Of a DNA stretch of 64,000 nt, positions 16,448 through 25,713 are shown one piece after another (the first letter of the stretch is position 1; every line of letters starts with the position of its first letter). The translations under genes and the position numbers were made by a program. The notes under the pieces are model-generated. The model was not told where the DNA came from, did no database searches, and saw only the letters and a program-made list of their open reading frames with translations. Origin of the DNA: Microbacterium yannicii. Lineage in GTDB: Bacteria; Actinomycetota; Actinomycetes; Actinomycetales; Microbacteriaceae. The stretch is from contig NZ_JAMXMB010000036.1 in assembly GCF_024055635.1 (NCBI RefSeq), positions 62,001 through 126,000 on the forward strand, read 5' to 3'.

Positions 16448-17763
16448 GGGATCACGAAGGGCACGTCGTTCACGACGCTGACGCCCGAGGCGCGGGGAAA
16501 GACGTACTCCGCCGCTCCGCCGAGCGTGCCCTCGTAGGGCAGCGCGTGCCGCTGGAGCGCGAGCTGTCCGATGTCGTCGATCTGGAACGTGGCCATGCGC
16601 TCCATCGTGTTCGCGGCGGGGAGCCCCAGCGAGTTGTGGGGGAATCGCAGCGTCGTCGGCGGCACGCTGCCGAAGGACGAGCCCAGCTGGTTGCTCCCGC
16701 TGTAGAGGCGGTAGAGGGGCGTGTCGGCGGCGAGCTCGGTGACGGGCGACCGCCACAGCGCTTCGGACTCGCGCAGCGAGGCGACCGAGTAGCGATTGGC
16801 GTTGCGCAGCGGGACCAGCATCATCGTCTCGCCCTGGCGCAGCGGCTGGAGTCGGGCGACGCTGTTGATCCGCGCGACGCTGGCCACCTTGCCGAGCGAC
16901 CGGGCGACTGCGCCCAGTCCGACGACGGACAGCGCCGCTGCGGCGATGCTGATGACCGCCTCGGTCCAGCTGCGTTCACCGCTCGCGGCCAGGATGACGT
17001 TGCCGATCGCATTGATCACCGCGGCGACACCGGCGACGATCAGCAGGACGCCGGCGAGCGCCTGGCCGATCACGGGGATCCACGACACGCACAGTGCCAG
17101 GACGCCGGCGATGGTGGCCACCCAGCCGGCGATGTCGGTGATGGCGGCGAGCAGATCCGCTCCCCAGTCGTCCCACCACGAGTCGTTGAGGCCGTCGCCG
17201 TCGATGACGTCGCGGATGCGGTCGATCGCGTCCTGCGCGGCACCGTCCCGTTCGTCGATCGCGTCCTCCAGCAGGGCGCGGGCGCTCCGCAGCGCGCCGG
17301 CGGCGTCGTCGCCGGCCTCCTCGTATCCCCGCGCGCGATCGCGGTAGTCGGAGGCGCCGTCGGCGCTCTCGGAGTCGGCGGCGAGGTCGAGGTAGTGCTG
17401 GCGCGACTGCTGAGCTTCCTCGGCCGCCTCACGAGCCGACTCGGCCATCGTGAGCGCCCGGAGCGACGTCTGCTGCGCGCTCGCGAGGCGTGGTGCGTAC
17501 GCGAGCAGCGCGAGCCCGGTCTCGCGGTAGCGCTCCTGCGCACGCTCGATGTCGTCCGCGACGTCGCCGGCGTTGGTGATGAGCTCATCGGTCGCGTCGG
17601 ATCGATCGCCGTCGAGCTCCATCGTTCGCAGGGCGCGCACGGCGCGGCCGATGGCACCGGCGACGTCGACGTAGTCACGGCCGCCGTCGCGGACGCGATC
17701 CGGCTCGCCGGGAATGGGGTCCGAGCCGCGGTCGAGCGGCGTCCAGTCGAAGGGGCGGGACAT
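16444..17763 (-). CDS. Toxin-like multidomain protein of a type VII-like cassette
   Basis: 439 residues, ATG at 17763 sharing one base with the upstream stop (TGATG). Residues 1-195 are mostly long charged helices, as in LXG/WXG effector N-termini ([20 protein letters not shown]). Residues about 205-290 hold three hydrophobic segments ([20 protein letters not shown] onward). The C-terminal ~100 residues ([47 protein letters not shown]) read like a compact NAD-using toxin domain of the polymorphic-toxin kind, but I cannot name it. Export through a type VII system would fit; no signal peptide is present. Confidence 0.65.
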   Translation of the reverse strand: MSRPFDWTPLDRGSDPIPGEPDRVRDGGRDYVDVAGAIGRAVRALRTMELDGDRSDATDELITNAGDVADDIERAQERYRETGLALLAYAPRLASAQQTSLRALTMAESAREAAEEAQQSRQHYLDLAADSESADGASDYRDRARGYEEAGDDAAGALRSARALLEDAIDERDGAAQDAIDRIRDVIDGDGLNDSWWDDWGADLLAAITDIAGWVATIAGVLALCVSWIPVIGQALAGVLLIVAGVAAVINAIGNVILAASGERSWTEAVISIAAAALSVVGLGAVARSLGKVASVARINSVARLQPLRQGETMMLVPLRNANRYSVASLRESEALWRSPVTELAADTPLYRLYSGSNQLGSSFGSVPPTTLRFPHNSLGLPAANTMERMATFQIDDIGQLALQRHALPYEGTLGGAAEYVFPRASGVSVVNDVPFVIP

Positions 17764-18089
17764 CACAGCACCTCCGGCCGATGTCCGCCGGCGGGCGGCG
17801 CCGCGCCGTCGCCCGAGAGGGCGTTCGCGTACTCGGAGTCGAGCTGCCCGAACGCCTCGGCGATGCCGGTCGAGGCCTCGGCCAGGGTCCCGATGTTCGC
17901 CACCATGTCTTTGCGCGTGTCGTCCCACTTGTCGGCGAAGTCGATGAGGGCGTCCGCGAGTCCGTCGTGGCCGACGGCGTCCGCGAGTCCCCGCGCGTTC
18001 GCCGACGCGTTCTCGAACTCGCTCTTCACCGAGGTGAGTCTCGACCCGGCTTCCAGGAGCCGTGCGAGATTGAGCTGGACACCGTCCAC
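17763..18089 (-). CDS. WXG100-like small helical protein
   Basis: 108 residues, GTG start at 18089 with GGAG five bases upstream and a TAGGAT -10 box further up. Two long helices are predicted around a single Trp55 ([13 protein letters not shown]), then [23 protein letters not shown], the helix-turn-helix size and heptad spacing of ESAT-6/WXG100 family partners. The strict WxG is absent (WDD). A Pro/Gly tail follows. Such proteins pair with the helical N-terminus of an effector encoded next door and are secreted with it; the downstream gene fits that role and is translationally coupled. Confidence 0.7.
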   Translation of the reverse strand: MDGVQLNLARLLEAGSRLTSVKSEFENASANARGLADAVGHDGLADALIDFADKWDDTRKDMVANIGTLAEASTGIAEAFGQLDSEYANALSGDGAAPPAGGHRPEVL

Positions 18090-18112
18090 TGTGACTCCGA
18101 TCGACGTGAATC

Positions 18113-18118
18113 ATCCTA
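18113..18118 (-). promoter_or_regulatory. -10 box for the WXG/toxin/SseB cassette
   Basis: TAGGAT on the minus strand, 24 bases before the GTG at 18089. It is the only clear promoter-like box ahead of the five coupled genes. Confidence 0.4.
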
Positions 18119-18146
18119 GGTCGGCCCGTCCTGGCGCTCGATGGGG

Positions 18147-18164
18147 AGAGTTCCCCATGCTGCG
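18147..18164. repeat. Inverted repeat between the cassette and glyS
   Basis: ATGGGGAGAGTTCCCCAT, seven-base arms around four bases, midway between the divergent WXG-like gene and glyS. Possible operator; about 30 bases upstream of the glyS -10 box. Confidence 0.4.
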
Positions 18165-18196
18165 CTCGGGACGGCCAACGACGTGGTTCCGCTCGA

Positions 18197-18202
18197 TAGA
18201 AT
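18197..18202 (+). promoter_or_regulatory. -10 box for glyS
   Basis: TAGAAT; no good -35 at 17 bases. Predicted leader of about 60 bases contains the hairpin GGATGCCGC/GTGGCATCC (18207-18229). The leader is far too short for a T-box. Confidence 0.45.
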
Positions 18203-18267
18203 CGACGGATGCCGCGGTCCGTGGCATCCGCACCCTCGTGCATCCCCACCCGACCATTGGAGCCACC

Positions 18268-19653
18268 GTGGCCGAGCAGTCTCGCCTCGACAAAGTCATC
18301 GCCCTCGCCCGTCACCGCGGGTTCGTGTTCCAGGCGGGTGAGATCTACGGCGGATCCCGGTCGGCGTGGGATTACGGGCCCCTCGGCACCGAGCTCAAGG
18401 AGAACATCCGCCGCCAGTGGTGGCAGACGTTCGTGCGCGGCCGCGGCGACATGGTCGGCCTCGACTCGTCGATCATCCTCCCCAAGCGCGTGTGGGAGGC
18501 ATCCGGTCACGTCGCGACCTTCACCGACCCGCTGGTCGAGTGCCTGCACTGCCACAAGCGGTTCCGCGCCGACAACCTCCTCGAGGACTTCGAGGCGCGC
18601 AAGGGCCGCAAGGCCGAGAACGGGCTCGCCGACGTGCCGTGCCCCCACTGCGGCACGAAGGGGCAGTACACCGAGCCCAAGGAGTTCTCGGGTCTGGTGA
18701 AGACGTACCTCGGCGTCGTCGACGACGAGAGCGGCCTGTACTACCTTCGCCCCGAGACCGCCCAGGGCATCTTCGTGAACTTCGCGAACGTGCTCACCGC
18801 GAGCCGCAAGAAGCCGCCGTTCGGCATCGGCCAGGTCGGCAAGGCGTTCCGCAACGAGATCACCCCCGGCAACTTCATCTTCCGCACCCGCGAGTTCGAG
18901 CAGATGGAGATCGAGTACTTCGTGCCGCCGGCCGACGCGCAGGAGTGGTTCGACCACTGGGTCGAGGAGTGCTGGAACTGGTTCATCGACCTGGGCATCG
19001 ATGCCGCCAACATGCGCCGGTTCGACGTGCCCGAAGAGGATCGCGCGCACTACTCCGACGGAACGATCGACGTCGAGTACCGCTTCGGCTTCGCCGGCAA
19101 GGAATGGGGCGAGCTCATGGGCGTCGCCAACCGCACCGACTACGACCTCGGCTCGCATGCGGAGGCCTCCGGTCAGTCGCTGTCGTACTTCGACCAGGCG
19201 TCGGGCGAGAAGTACATCCCCTACGTCATCGAGCCCTCGTTCGGTCTCACGCGCGCCATGATGGCGTTCCTCGTCGACGCGTACCACGAGGAGGAGGCGC
19301 CCAACGCGAAGGGCGGCACGGACACCCGCACGGTGCTCAAGCTCGACCCGCGCCTCGCCCCCGTCAAGGCCGCGGTGCTGCCGCTGTCGCGCAACGAGCA
19401 GCTGTCGCCGATCGCCCGCGAGGTGGCCGAAGACCTCCGCGGCGAGTGGAACATCGACTTCGACGACGCCGGGGCCATCGGCCGCCGCTACCGTCGCCAG
19501 GACGAGATCGGCACCCCGTTCTGCGTGACCGTCGACTTCGACTCGCTCGAGGACCGCGCCGTCACCGTGCGCGACCGCGACACGATGGGCCAGGAGCGCG
19601 TGCCCCTCGAGGGGCTGCACGCCTACCTCGCCGAGCGCCTGCGCGGCGCCTGA
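18268..19653 (+). CDS. glyS: Glycine--tRNA ligase (alpha2 type)
   Basis: 461 residues, the usual length of the homodimeric class II enzyme. GTG start at 18268 with GGAG five bases upstream; the longer open frame upstream is unrelated. Class II motifs are visible: [15 protein letters not shown], motif 2 [19 protein letters not shown] (about residues 195-215) and motif 3 [14 protein letters not shown] zinc-type insertion (CLHCHKRF and CPHCGTKG, about 94-130) is as in actinobacterial GlyRS. The C-terminal anticodon-binding domain ([17 protein letters not shown]) is complete. Attaches glycine to tRNA-Gly in the cytoplasm; essential. Followed by a strong hairpin. Confidence 0.98.
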   Translation: MAEQSRLDKVIALARHRGFVFQAGEIYGGSRSAWDYGPLGTELKENIRRQWWQTFVRGRGDMVGLDSSIILPKRVWEASGHVATFTDPLVECLHCHKRFRADNLLEDFEARKGRKAENGLADVPCPHCGTKGQYTEPKEFSGLVKTYLGVVDDESGLYYLRPETAQGIFVNFANVLTASRKKPPFGIGQVGKAFRNEITPGNFIFRTREFEQMEIEYFVPPADAQEWFDHWVEECWNWFIDLGIDAANMRRFDVPEEDRAHYSDGTIDVEYRFGFAGKEWGELMGVANRTDYDLGSHAEASGQSLSYFDQASGEKYIPYVIEPSFGLTRAMMAFLVDAYHEEEAPNAKGGTDTRTVLKLDPRLAPVKAAVLPLSRNEQLSPIAREVAEDLRGEWNIDFDDAGAIGRRYRRQDEIGTPFCVTVDFDSLEDRAVTVRDRDTMGQERVPLEGLHAYLAERLRGA

Positions 19654-19662
19654 CCGCAGAAC

Positions 19663-19700
19663 GACGGATGCCGCGACCTCGCCGGGTCGCGGCATCCGTC
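19663..19700 (+). terminator. Perfect hairpin after glyS
   Basis: GACGGATGCCGCGACC (19663-19678) pairs over all 16 bases with 19685-19700 around a six-base loop. No T tract follows, so termination may need Rho or be U-independent. The stem is built from the GGATGCC/GGCATCC motif common in this genome. Confidence 0.7.
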
Positions 19701-19717
19701 GCCTGCGCTGCCGTGTC

Positions 19718-19723
19718 TACATT
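19718..19723 (+). promoter_or_regulatory. -10 box for leaderless SDR transcript
   Basis: TACATT ends six bases before the ATG at 19730. Confidence 0.5.
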
Positions 19724-19729
19724 GGCTTC

Positions 19730-20512
19730 ATGACGATCACCTACTCCGGCACGACCGCCCTCATCACCGGTGCCAGCGCTGGACTCGGCGCCGAGTTCGC
19801 CGAACAGCTCGCCGCTCGCGGTGCCGACCTCGTGCTCGTGGCCCGGCGCGAGCAGCGCCTGCGCGAGCTGTCGCAGCGCCTCGAAGCGGCCCACGGCGTG
19901 CGCGCGACGGTGATCCCGCTCGACCTCTCGCGAACGGATGCCGCCACCGCCCTCCGCGCGGCACTGGACGAGCGCGGCATCCGCGTCCAGACGCTCGTCA
20001 ACAACGCCGGCTTCGGCATGAAGGGCGCCTTCGCCGACGCCGATCCGGGCCGGATCGCCGGGATGGTGCAGGTGAACGTCGCGAACCTCGTGGCGGTGAC
20101 GCGCGAGCTCCTGCCCGCTCTCATCGCCGACGGCCGAGGGGCGCTGGTGAACATCGCAAGCACCGCCGCGTACCAGCCGTGCCCGAACATGGCGGTGTAC
20201 GGCGCCACGAAGGCCTTCGTGCTGAGCTTCACCGAAGCGCTCGCGTACGAGACCAGGGAGAGCGGACTGCGCGTGCTGGCGCTGAGCCCGGGGGCCACGC
20301 GCACGGAGTTCTTCGACGTGGTCGGCACCCGGGACGCCGCGGTCGGGCGCTTCCAGACGCCGGCCGAGGTGGTCGCACTCGCGCTGCGCGAGCTCGATCG
20401 CGGCCGACGCGCGAGCGTCGTGTCGGGCTGGCTCAATGCGGTCAGTGCGAAGCTCGCGGGCCTCATGCCGCGGCGATTGACGCTGGCCGTGAGCGGGCGC
20501 GTGTTGCGCTGA
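19730..20512 (+). CDS. SDR-family NAD(P)-dependent oxidoreductase (COG0300-like)
   Basis: 260 residues. Cofactor loop TGASAGLG (14-21), Arg-rich strand after it (LVLVARREQRLREL) suggesting NADP, NNAG near 89, catalytic Ser in IASTAAYQP and YxxxK in AVYGATKAF. The C-terminus lacks the usual VDGG and instead has SGWLNAVSAKLAGLMPRR, typical of the DltE/YqjQ-like COG0300 group whose substrates are poorly known. Monocistronic between the glyS hairpin and the ABC exporter genes, with a leaderless-type start. Confidence 0.88.
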   Translation: MTITYSGTTALITGASAGLGAEFAEQLAARGADLVLVARREQRLRELSQRLEAAHGVRATVIPLDLSRTDAATALRAALDERGIRVQTLVNNAGFGMKGAFADADPGRIAGMVQVNVANLVAVTRELLPALIADGRGALVNIASTAAYQPCPNMAVYGATKAFVLSFTEALAYETRESGLRVLALSPGATRTEFFDVVGTRDAAVGRFQTPAEVVALALRELDRGRRASVVSGWLNAVSAKLAGLMPRRLTLAVSGRVLR

Positions 20513-20663
20513 GGTGCACGGGAGGCCGGCGCCAGGCACCGGCGGGTGGCTGCCCGCCGGTCGTGACAGCGGCGTGACAGCGCGGCGGCAGCGAGCGGGC
20601 GAGCACGACAGGGATGCGACAGTGCGCGAGGCGCACTCTGGGTGACGTCGAAAGGCGACTCCC

Positions 20664-21680
20664 ATGACCATCACCACTTCCACCTCCCGCACCCCCGCGG
20701 TCCGCGCCGAAGGCCTCGTCAAGACCTTCGGCAGCAACCGGGCGGTCGACGGCGTCGACCTGACCGTCGAAGCCGGCACCGTCTACGGTGTGCTCGGGCC
20801 GAACGGCGCGGGCAAGACCACCACCATCAGCATGCTGGGCACGCTCCTCAAGCCCGACGCCGGCCGCGCCGAGATCTTCGGCTACGACGTCGTGCGCCAC
20901 CCGCAGATCGTGCGCCAGCTGATCGGCCTCACCGGCCAGTTCGCGTCCGTCGACGAGACGCTCTCGGCCACCGAGAACCTCGTGATCTTCGCGCGTCTCC
21001 TCGGGCTGTCGCGCGGCGATGCGAAGCGCAAGGCCGCCGAGCTCCTCGAGGAGTTCTCGCTCACCGAGGCGGCCACCCGTCCGCTGGCCAAGTTCTCCGG
21101 CGGCATGCGCCGTCGCCTCGACCTCGCGGCATCCCTCATCGCACAGCCTCCGCTCATCTTCCTCGACGAGCCGACCACCGGCCTCGACCCGCGCACCCGC
21201 GGGCAGATGTGGGACACGATCCGTCGTCTGGTGGCGACGGGCTCGACGGTGCTGCTGACGACGCAGTACCTCGACGAGGCCGACCAGCTCGCCGATCGCA
21301 TCGCCGTGATCGATCGGGGCACCGTGGTGGCCGAGGGCACCGCCCTCGAGCTCAAGTCGTCGGTCGGCCAGGCGTCGCTGCTGCTGCGCCTGCGTGCCGG
21401 CTCCGACATCGCCGCCGCGCAGCGCGAGATCGTGCGCCTGCTCGGCGTCTCGGCCATCGTGTCGCCGGAGGCGGCGCGCCTCACGGTGCCGATGAGCGAT
21501 CCCGACCGGGTCGCCGACCTGCTCGTCGCGTTCCGCGACGCCGATCTGCACCTCGAAGAGCTCAGCGTCCAGCAGCCGACGCTCGACGAGGTGTTCCTCA
21601 CCCTCACCGGCAAGGGCGTGCCGGAAGACGACGCGGCCGCCCACGCGACGGCCGACCAGCTCGAAGGAGTCCGCGCATGA
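20664..21680 (+). CDS. DrrA-type ABC exporter ATP-binding protein
   Basis: 338 residues. Walker A GPNGAGKT (45-52), Q-loop region GLTGQFASVDETL, signature FSGGMRRRLDLA, Walker B LIFLDEPTTGLDP and switch His replaced by Gln in LLTTQYLDEADQLADR, as is normal for the DrrA/daunorubicin-resistance group. The extra C-terminal ~100 residues (LHLEELSVQQPTLDEVFLTL) are also typical. It powers the permease encoded next, whose ATG overlaps its stop (ATGA). Weak ribosome site. Substrates of DrrAB relatives are hydrophobic drugs or lipids. Confidence 0.93.
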   Translation: MTITTSTSRTPAVRAEGLVKTFGSNRAVDGVDLTVEAGTVYGVLGPNGAGKTTTISMLGTLLKPDAGRAEIFGYDVVRHPQIVRQLIGLTGQFASVDETLSATENLVIFARLLGLSRGDAKRKAAELLEEFSLTEAATRPLAKFSGGMRRRLDLAASLIAQPPLIFLDEPTTGLDPRTRGQMWDTIRRLVATGSTVLLTTQYLDEADQLADRIAVIDRGTVVAEGTALELKSSVGQASLLLRLRAGSDIAAAQREIVRLLGVSAIVSPEAARLTVPMSDPDRVADLLVAFRDADLHLEELSVQQPTLDEVFLTLTGKGVPEDDAAAHATADQLEGVRA

Positions 21681-22498
21681 CCGCGCTCGCCACCCCCATC
21701 GTCCCGGTCGCCGACCGGCACCTCTCCAACCGCACGAGCCTCGCGCTCACGGTTCAGAACACGCTCACCATGGCGTGGCGGGGCATCCTCAAGATCCGCC
21801 GCACGCCCGAGCAGCTCATCGATGTGACGGTCCAGCCGATCATCTTCACGCTGATGTTCACGTACATCTTCGGCGGCGCGATCGCCGGCGACGTGCAGAG
21901 CTATCTGCCGATCATCATCCCGGGCATCCTTGTGCAGACCGTCATCACGACCTCCGTCGTCACCGGCGTGCAGCTGCGTGAAGACATGGACAAAGGCGTG
22001 TTCGACCGGTTCCGCTCGCTCCCGATCGCGCGCATCGCGCCGCTGTCGGGCGCGCTGCTGGCCGACACGCTGCGCTACACGATCGCCACGACGCTCACCT
22101 TCACGATGGGCTTCATCATGGGCTTCCGTCCCGGCGGCGGGCTCGGCGGCGTCATCGCGGCCGGCCTCCTCGTGATCGCCTGCTCGTGGGCGATGAGCTG
22201 GATCTTCGCCTTCTTCGGCGTGATCGCGCGTACAGCCTCGAGTGTGCAGGGCATCTCGATGCTCATCCTGTTCCCGCTGACGTTCCTCTCGAACGCCTTC
22301 GTGCCCGCCGACACCATGCCCGACTGGCTGCAGTGGTTCGTCGACATCAACCCGGTCTCGCACCTGGTCACCGCGGTGCGCGGCCTGGTCAACGAGGGCG
22401 CCGTCACCACTGACGTCTTCACCGCCCTGCTCGGGGCCGCCGTGATCGTGGCCGTGTTCGCGCCGCTCACGGTGCGCGCCTACATGCGCAAGGCATGA
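21677..22498 (+). CDS. DrrB-type ABC-2 permease
   Basis: 273 residues, six hydrophobic segments, ABC-2 type. FRSLPIARIAPLSGALLADTLRY and the following IMGFRPGG match the DrrB subgroup closely; ISMLILFPLTFLSNAFVP is the conserved ABC-2 helix 5 region. ATGA overlap with the ATPase ensures coupled synthesis. Together they make a two-component exporter in the membrane. Convergent with the large BTAD regulator, from which it is separated by a strong terminator. Confidence 0.93.
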   Translation: MTALATPIVPVADRHLSNRTSLALTVQNTLTMAWRGILKIRRTPEQLIDVTVQPIIFTLMFTYIFGGAIAGDVQSYLPIIIPGILVQTVITTSVVTGVQLREDMDKGVFDRFRSLPIARIAPLSGALLADTLRYTIATTLTFTMGFIMGFRPGGGLGGVIAAGLLVIACSWAMSWIFAFFGVIARTASSVQGISMLILFPLTFLSNAFVPADTMPDWLQWFVDINPVSHLVTAVRGLVNEGAVTTDVFTALLGAAVIVAVFAPLTVRAYMRKA

Positions 22499-22528
22499 TC
22501 GGATGCCGCGACCCGCGGCCGCGATGAG

Positions 22529-22562
22529 GAGCCGGGGTGGCAGGAGCCGCCCCGGCTCTTTC
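22529..22562. terminator. Bidirectional-type terminator hairpin
   Basis: GAGCCGGGGTGGC (22529-22541) pairs with GCCGCCCCGGCTC (22546-22558) with one bulged or mismatched position, followed by TTTCG. Lies between the convergent exporter and regulator genes. Confidence 0.8.
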
Positions 22563-22594
22563 GTGCCCCCGAGGATCACGGAGCCGCGGCGCGG

Positions 22595-25500
22595 TCAGCC
22601 GAGGAGCGCCGCCAGCACGGCGAGCTCGTCGGCGCCGTCGGCGCCGAGCTCCACTGCCTCGGCGGCCTCCGGCGCGAGGGCGTCGCTGTCCAGCCGGGCA
22701 CGCATGACGCGCAGGAACGGGTCGGTGGTGTCGACGCCGCCTCGCAGGCGCGCTCCCGCGACGAGGGCGCGCCGGGCGTCGGCATCCCTTCCCGTCAGAG
22801 CGAGCCAGCCCGCGATCGAAACGGCGACATCCGACACGATCGGGTGGTCCCCGCTGCGCGTGGCCGAGGGATATGCCCGGCGCAATGCGTCGTGGGCCTC
22901 GTCGGCCCGCCCCTCCAGGAGCAGCGCCTGCGCACGGCGGGACTGCGACCACGCGGTCAGCTGGTCGGGGAAGGCCGGCAGCATCTCGGCGTCGATCGCG
23001 TCGAGACTGCGGAGCGCCTCGGCGCCGTCTCCGACGGCGATCTCGATCATCGCCGCGTCCATGTCGGTCTGCGCGAGAGCGCGCGGCGACTCGAGCGAAC
23101 GCGCGAGCTCGCGGCTGCCGGTCAGCCGCTCGCGCGCTTCGTGGATGCGGCCGAGGCGCAGCAGCAGGCCGATGCTCTGCGAGCGCTGCTGCACCAGGTC
23201 CGTCGTCGAGGTGAGCCCGGCGAGCCCCTCGGTGGATGCGTCCGCGACGGCGAGGGCCTCCTCGAGCCGCCCCGCGAGCTGCAGCCACTCCGAGCGCATC
23301 TGGCTCGCGAACGCCGTTCCCCACACGTCCCCGAGCTCGAGGAACATCGACAGCGCCCGGTCGCTCTCCGCCCCGAGCGTCTCGGTGTCGCCGGTGTTCT
23401 GGGCGAGGGCCGAGCGCATCATGCTCAGGAACGCGTGGGTCCACGCGGGGGCGTCCTCGAGACCGTCGTCCCGGATGGTGAAGCTGCGCGTCCAGGGGGC
23501 ACCGGGCACGTGCCGCCGCGCCTCCTCGAGGAGCCCGTGGAGGAGCGGAGGGACGGCGGCCGAGAGCTCGCTGCGGTGCACCTGCGCGGCCGCGACGACA
23601 GCCGGTGCCTCCCGCTCGAGACGTGCGAGACCGCTCGGCGTCGGCTCGCCGGGTCGGGCGGCGGAGTCACCGGCCGCTGCGCGGGCGGTCGGGGTGGCGG
23701 CATCCCGCGCGCCGCCGTGGACCGACACCGTCGCGGGGGCCGACGCCGGCGCCGCGGCGTCAGGTGCGAAGGCGAATCCGAGGATCGCGATCGCCCGCAC
23801 GACCACGGCCGGCTCGGAGTCGAGCGACGCGGCAGCTTCGCCGAACCGTCGGATGCCGGACTGCAGCTCGGTGAAGCGCTCGCGCATGATCCACGTCCAG
23901 AAGCACGCACGCACGAGCCGGATGCCGACGTCTTCCAGGCCCGGCTGCTCGGCACATGTGCGCAGAGCTGCGCTGAGGTTCTCCTCGTCGGCGTCGAACC
24001 AGGCGAGCCCCTCGCGCACGCGCGGGCCGCGCAGCAGCGCGTCCTGGCGAGCGGCGAGCTCGCACATCGCTCGCGCCTCACGCGCACGGAACTCCGCCTC
24101 GCGACCTTCGTTGCGCAGGCGGTCGATGCCGTACTCGCGCACCGTCTCGAGCATGCGCAGGCGCCCCTCCGACCGCCGCAGCAGCGACTTGTCGACGAGG
24201 GTCTCGAACGATCCGCCGTCGACCTCGAACGCGGCGGCCACCGCCGGCACATCACGCGCGTCGACGCCGTCGGGGAAGACCGCAGCGGCACGGAGGGCGG
24301 TGCGCTCGGCATCCGTCAGCGTCTCCCAGCTCCAGTCGATCAGTGCGCGCAGTGTCTGATGGCGTGCCTCGAGCGCACGCGGGCCCGTGGCGAGGAGAGC
24401 GAAACGGTCGTCGAGGCCGCTGTCGATCTCGGCGATCGTGAGCGTGCGGGACTTCGCCGCGGCGAGCTCGAGCGCCAGCGGCAGGCCGTCGAGCCGGCTG
24501 ACGATGCGGTCGACAGCGGCCGCCTCGTCGGCGGTGGGGGCAGTGCCGCGCGCTGCCCGGACGCGGCGGGTGAAGAGCTCGCGGGCGTCGTCGCCGGGAA
24601 GCGGCCCCAGATCCACGAACGCCTCGCCGGCGAGACCCAGCGGCTCGCGACTTGTCGCGAGGATGCGGGATCCCGGCGCGCTGCCGAGCAGATCGAGCGC
24701 GACCTCCGCGGCCTCCGTCGAGACGTGCTCGCAGTTGTCGAGGACGACCAGCACCGACCGTCCGGCGAGCGCCTCGACGACCCGGTCGCGCGCGCTCGTC
24801 GACACGAGTTCACCGACACGGATGCTGCGGCCCACGGACCCCGCGACGGCCGCCCACACCTCGCCCGGCGCGGCCGGCGCGAGTTCGACGACGATCGACC
24901 CCGGCGTGCGCCGCGCGGTCTCGAACGCGAGGGTGGTCTTGCCGGCGCCGCCGGGTCCGATGAGCGTGACGAGACGCTCCGCGCGCAACTGGGCCACGAT
25001 CAGCTCCAGCTCCCGGGTGCGGCCGATCAGCGGTGTGAGGCTCGCAGGGACGGTCGGTGCCGGCCCCGGGGCGGGCGTCACGTCTTCGGGTGCTGCGGGT
25101 GCTGGCGCCGCCACAGCCGCCGCAGCCGCGCCGCGGGCGAGCCGCGCCTGGGCGGCGCCGACGCCCGGGTCTCCGGCGCGGGCGCCGGCGATCCGCTCCG
25201 CATGCGCGCGGTCCTCGAGCAGGTCGCGGACGACCCAGTCGAAGCCGTCGCCCGGCGTCCAGGGTTCGCCGCGCCACAGGGCCAGCGCGGCTCGGGCGTC
25301 CGCGACCGCGACCGCCGGGTCTTCGGCGTGCCGGGCGCGCGCCACGAGGTCCTGGAACAGCGTGACGTCGACGTCCTCGCGTGCGACCGCGAGCCGGTAT
25401 CCGCCCGGCACCGCTTCGAGCGTCCCGGCGGGAACGACGCGGCGCAGGCGCGAGGCGAGCGACTGCAGCGAGGCGCGCGGATCGTCCGGCAGGTCATCCG

Positions 25501-25651
25501 GCCACACGTCCTCCGCGAGCGAGCGGTATGCGACGGTCGTGCCCGCGTCCAGCGCCAGGCGGAAGAGGAGAGCCCCCTGGCCGCGACCGCGGATCTCGAT
25601 CGGGGCGTCATCCGCCTCCGCCTCGAGTCCACCGAAGAACCTCAGCCGCAC
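22595..25651 (-). CDS. BTAD/SARP-like regulator with AAA-type ATPase and TPR-like repeats
   Basis: 1018 residues. N-terminus is an OmpR-type winged helix (RFFGGLEAE, then SLAEDVWPDDLPDDPRASLQ and VPGGYRLAV). A shortened BTAD-like segment follows and gives way at about 170-205 to an Ala/Pro linker. The NTPase begins with PLIGRTRELELI, Walker A GPGGAGKTT (232-240), Walker B VLVVLDNCEHV and ILATSREPLGL. Helical, TPR-like repeats fill the rest. These large regulators sense a ligand and activate transcription. The neighbouring DrrAB exporter is a plausible target. Leaderless GTG start at 25651 (TAAGGT seven bases upstream). Confidence 0.88.
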   Translation of the reverse strand: MRLRFFGGLEAEADDAPIEIRGRGQGALLFRLALDAGTTVAYRSLAEDVWPDDLPDDPRASLQSLASRLRRVVPAGTLEAVPGGYRLAVAREDVDVTLFQDLVARARHAEDPAVAVADARAALALWRGEPWTPGDGFDWVVRDLLEDRAHAERIAGARAGDPGVGAAQARLARGAAAAAVAAPAPAAPEDVTPAPGPAPTVPASLTPLIGRTRELELIVAQLRAERLVTLIGPGGAGKTTLAFETARRTPGSIVVELAPAAPGEVWAAVAGSVGRSIRVGELVSTSARDRVVEALAGRSVLVVLDNCEHVSTEAAEVALDLLGSAPGSRILATSREPLGLAGEAFVDLGPLPGDDARELFTRRVRAARGTAPTADEAAAVDRIVSRLDGLPLALELAAAKSRTLTIAEIDSGLDDRFALLATGPRALEARHQTLRALIDWSWETLTDAERTALRAAAVFPDGVDARDVPAVAAAFEVDGGSFETLVDKSLLRRSEGRLRMLETVREYGIDRLRNEGREAEFRAREARAMCELAARQDALLRGPRVREGLAWFDADEENLSAALRTCAEQPGLEDVGIRLVRACFWTWIMRERFTELQSGIRRFGEAAASLDSEPAVVVRAIAILGFAFAPDAAAPASAPATVSVHGGARDAATPTARAAAGDSAARPGEPTPSGLARLEREAPAVVAAAQVHRSELSAAVPPLLHGLLEEARRHVPGAPWTRSFTIRDDGLEDAPAWTHAFLSMMRSALAQNTGDTETLGAESDRALSMFLELGDVWGTAFASQMRSEWLQLAGRLEEALAVADASTEGLAGLTSTTDLVQQRSQSIGLLLRLGRIHEARERLTGSRELARSLESPRALAQTDMDAAMIEIAVGDGAEALRSLDAIDAEMLPAFPDQLTAWSQSRRAQALLLEGRADEAHDALRRAYPSATRSGDHPIVSDVAVSIAGWLALTGRDADARRALVAGARLRGGVDTTDPFLRVMRARLDSDALAPEAAEAVELGADGADELAVLAALLG

Positions 25652-25658
25652 GTCGTCA

Positions 25659-25664
25659 ACCTTA
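25659..25664 (-). promoter_or_regulatory. -10 box for leaderless BTAD regulator transcript
   Basis: TAAGGT on the minus strand, seven bases before the GTG at 25651. Confidence 0.45.
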
Positions 25665-25713
25665 GGACCCGTCCCCGCCCGTCCCGCGGATCAGGAACCC
25701 GCCACCCGGCGCG

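Noticed and set aside
18203..18267. T-box riboswitch ahead of glyS
   Set aside because: The leader is only about 60 bases and shows no specifier or T-box motif.
16444..19695. 1083-residue minus-strand open frame covering glyS and the toxin-like gene
   Set aside because: Its first 640 residues are antisense to glyS with shadow composition; only the part from the ATG at 17763 is a gene.
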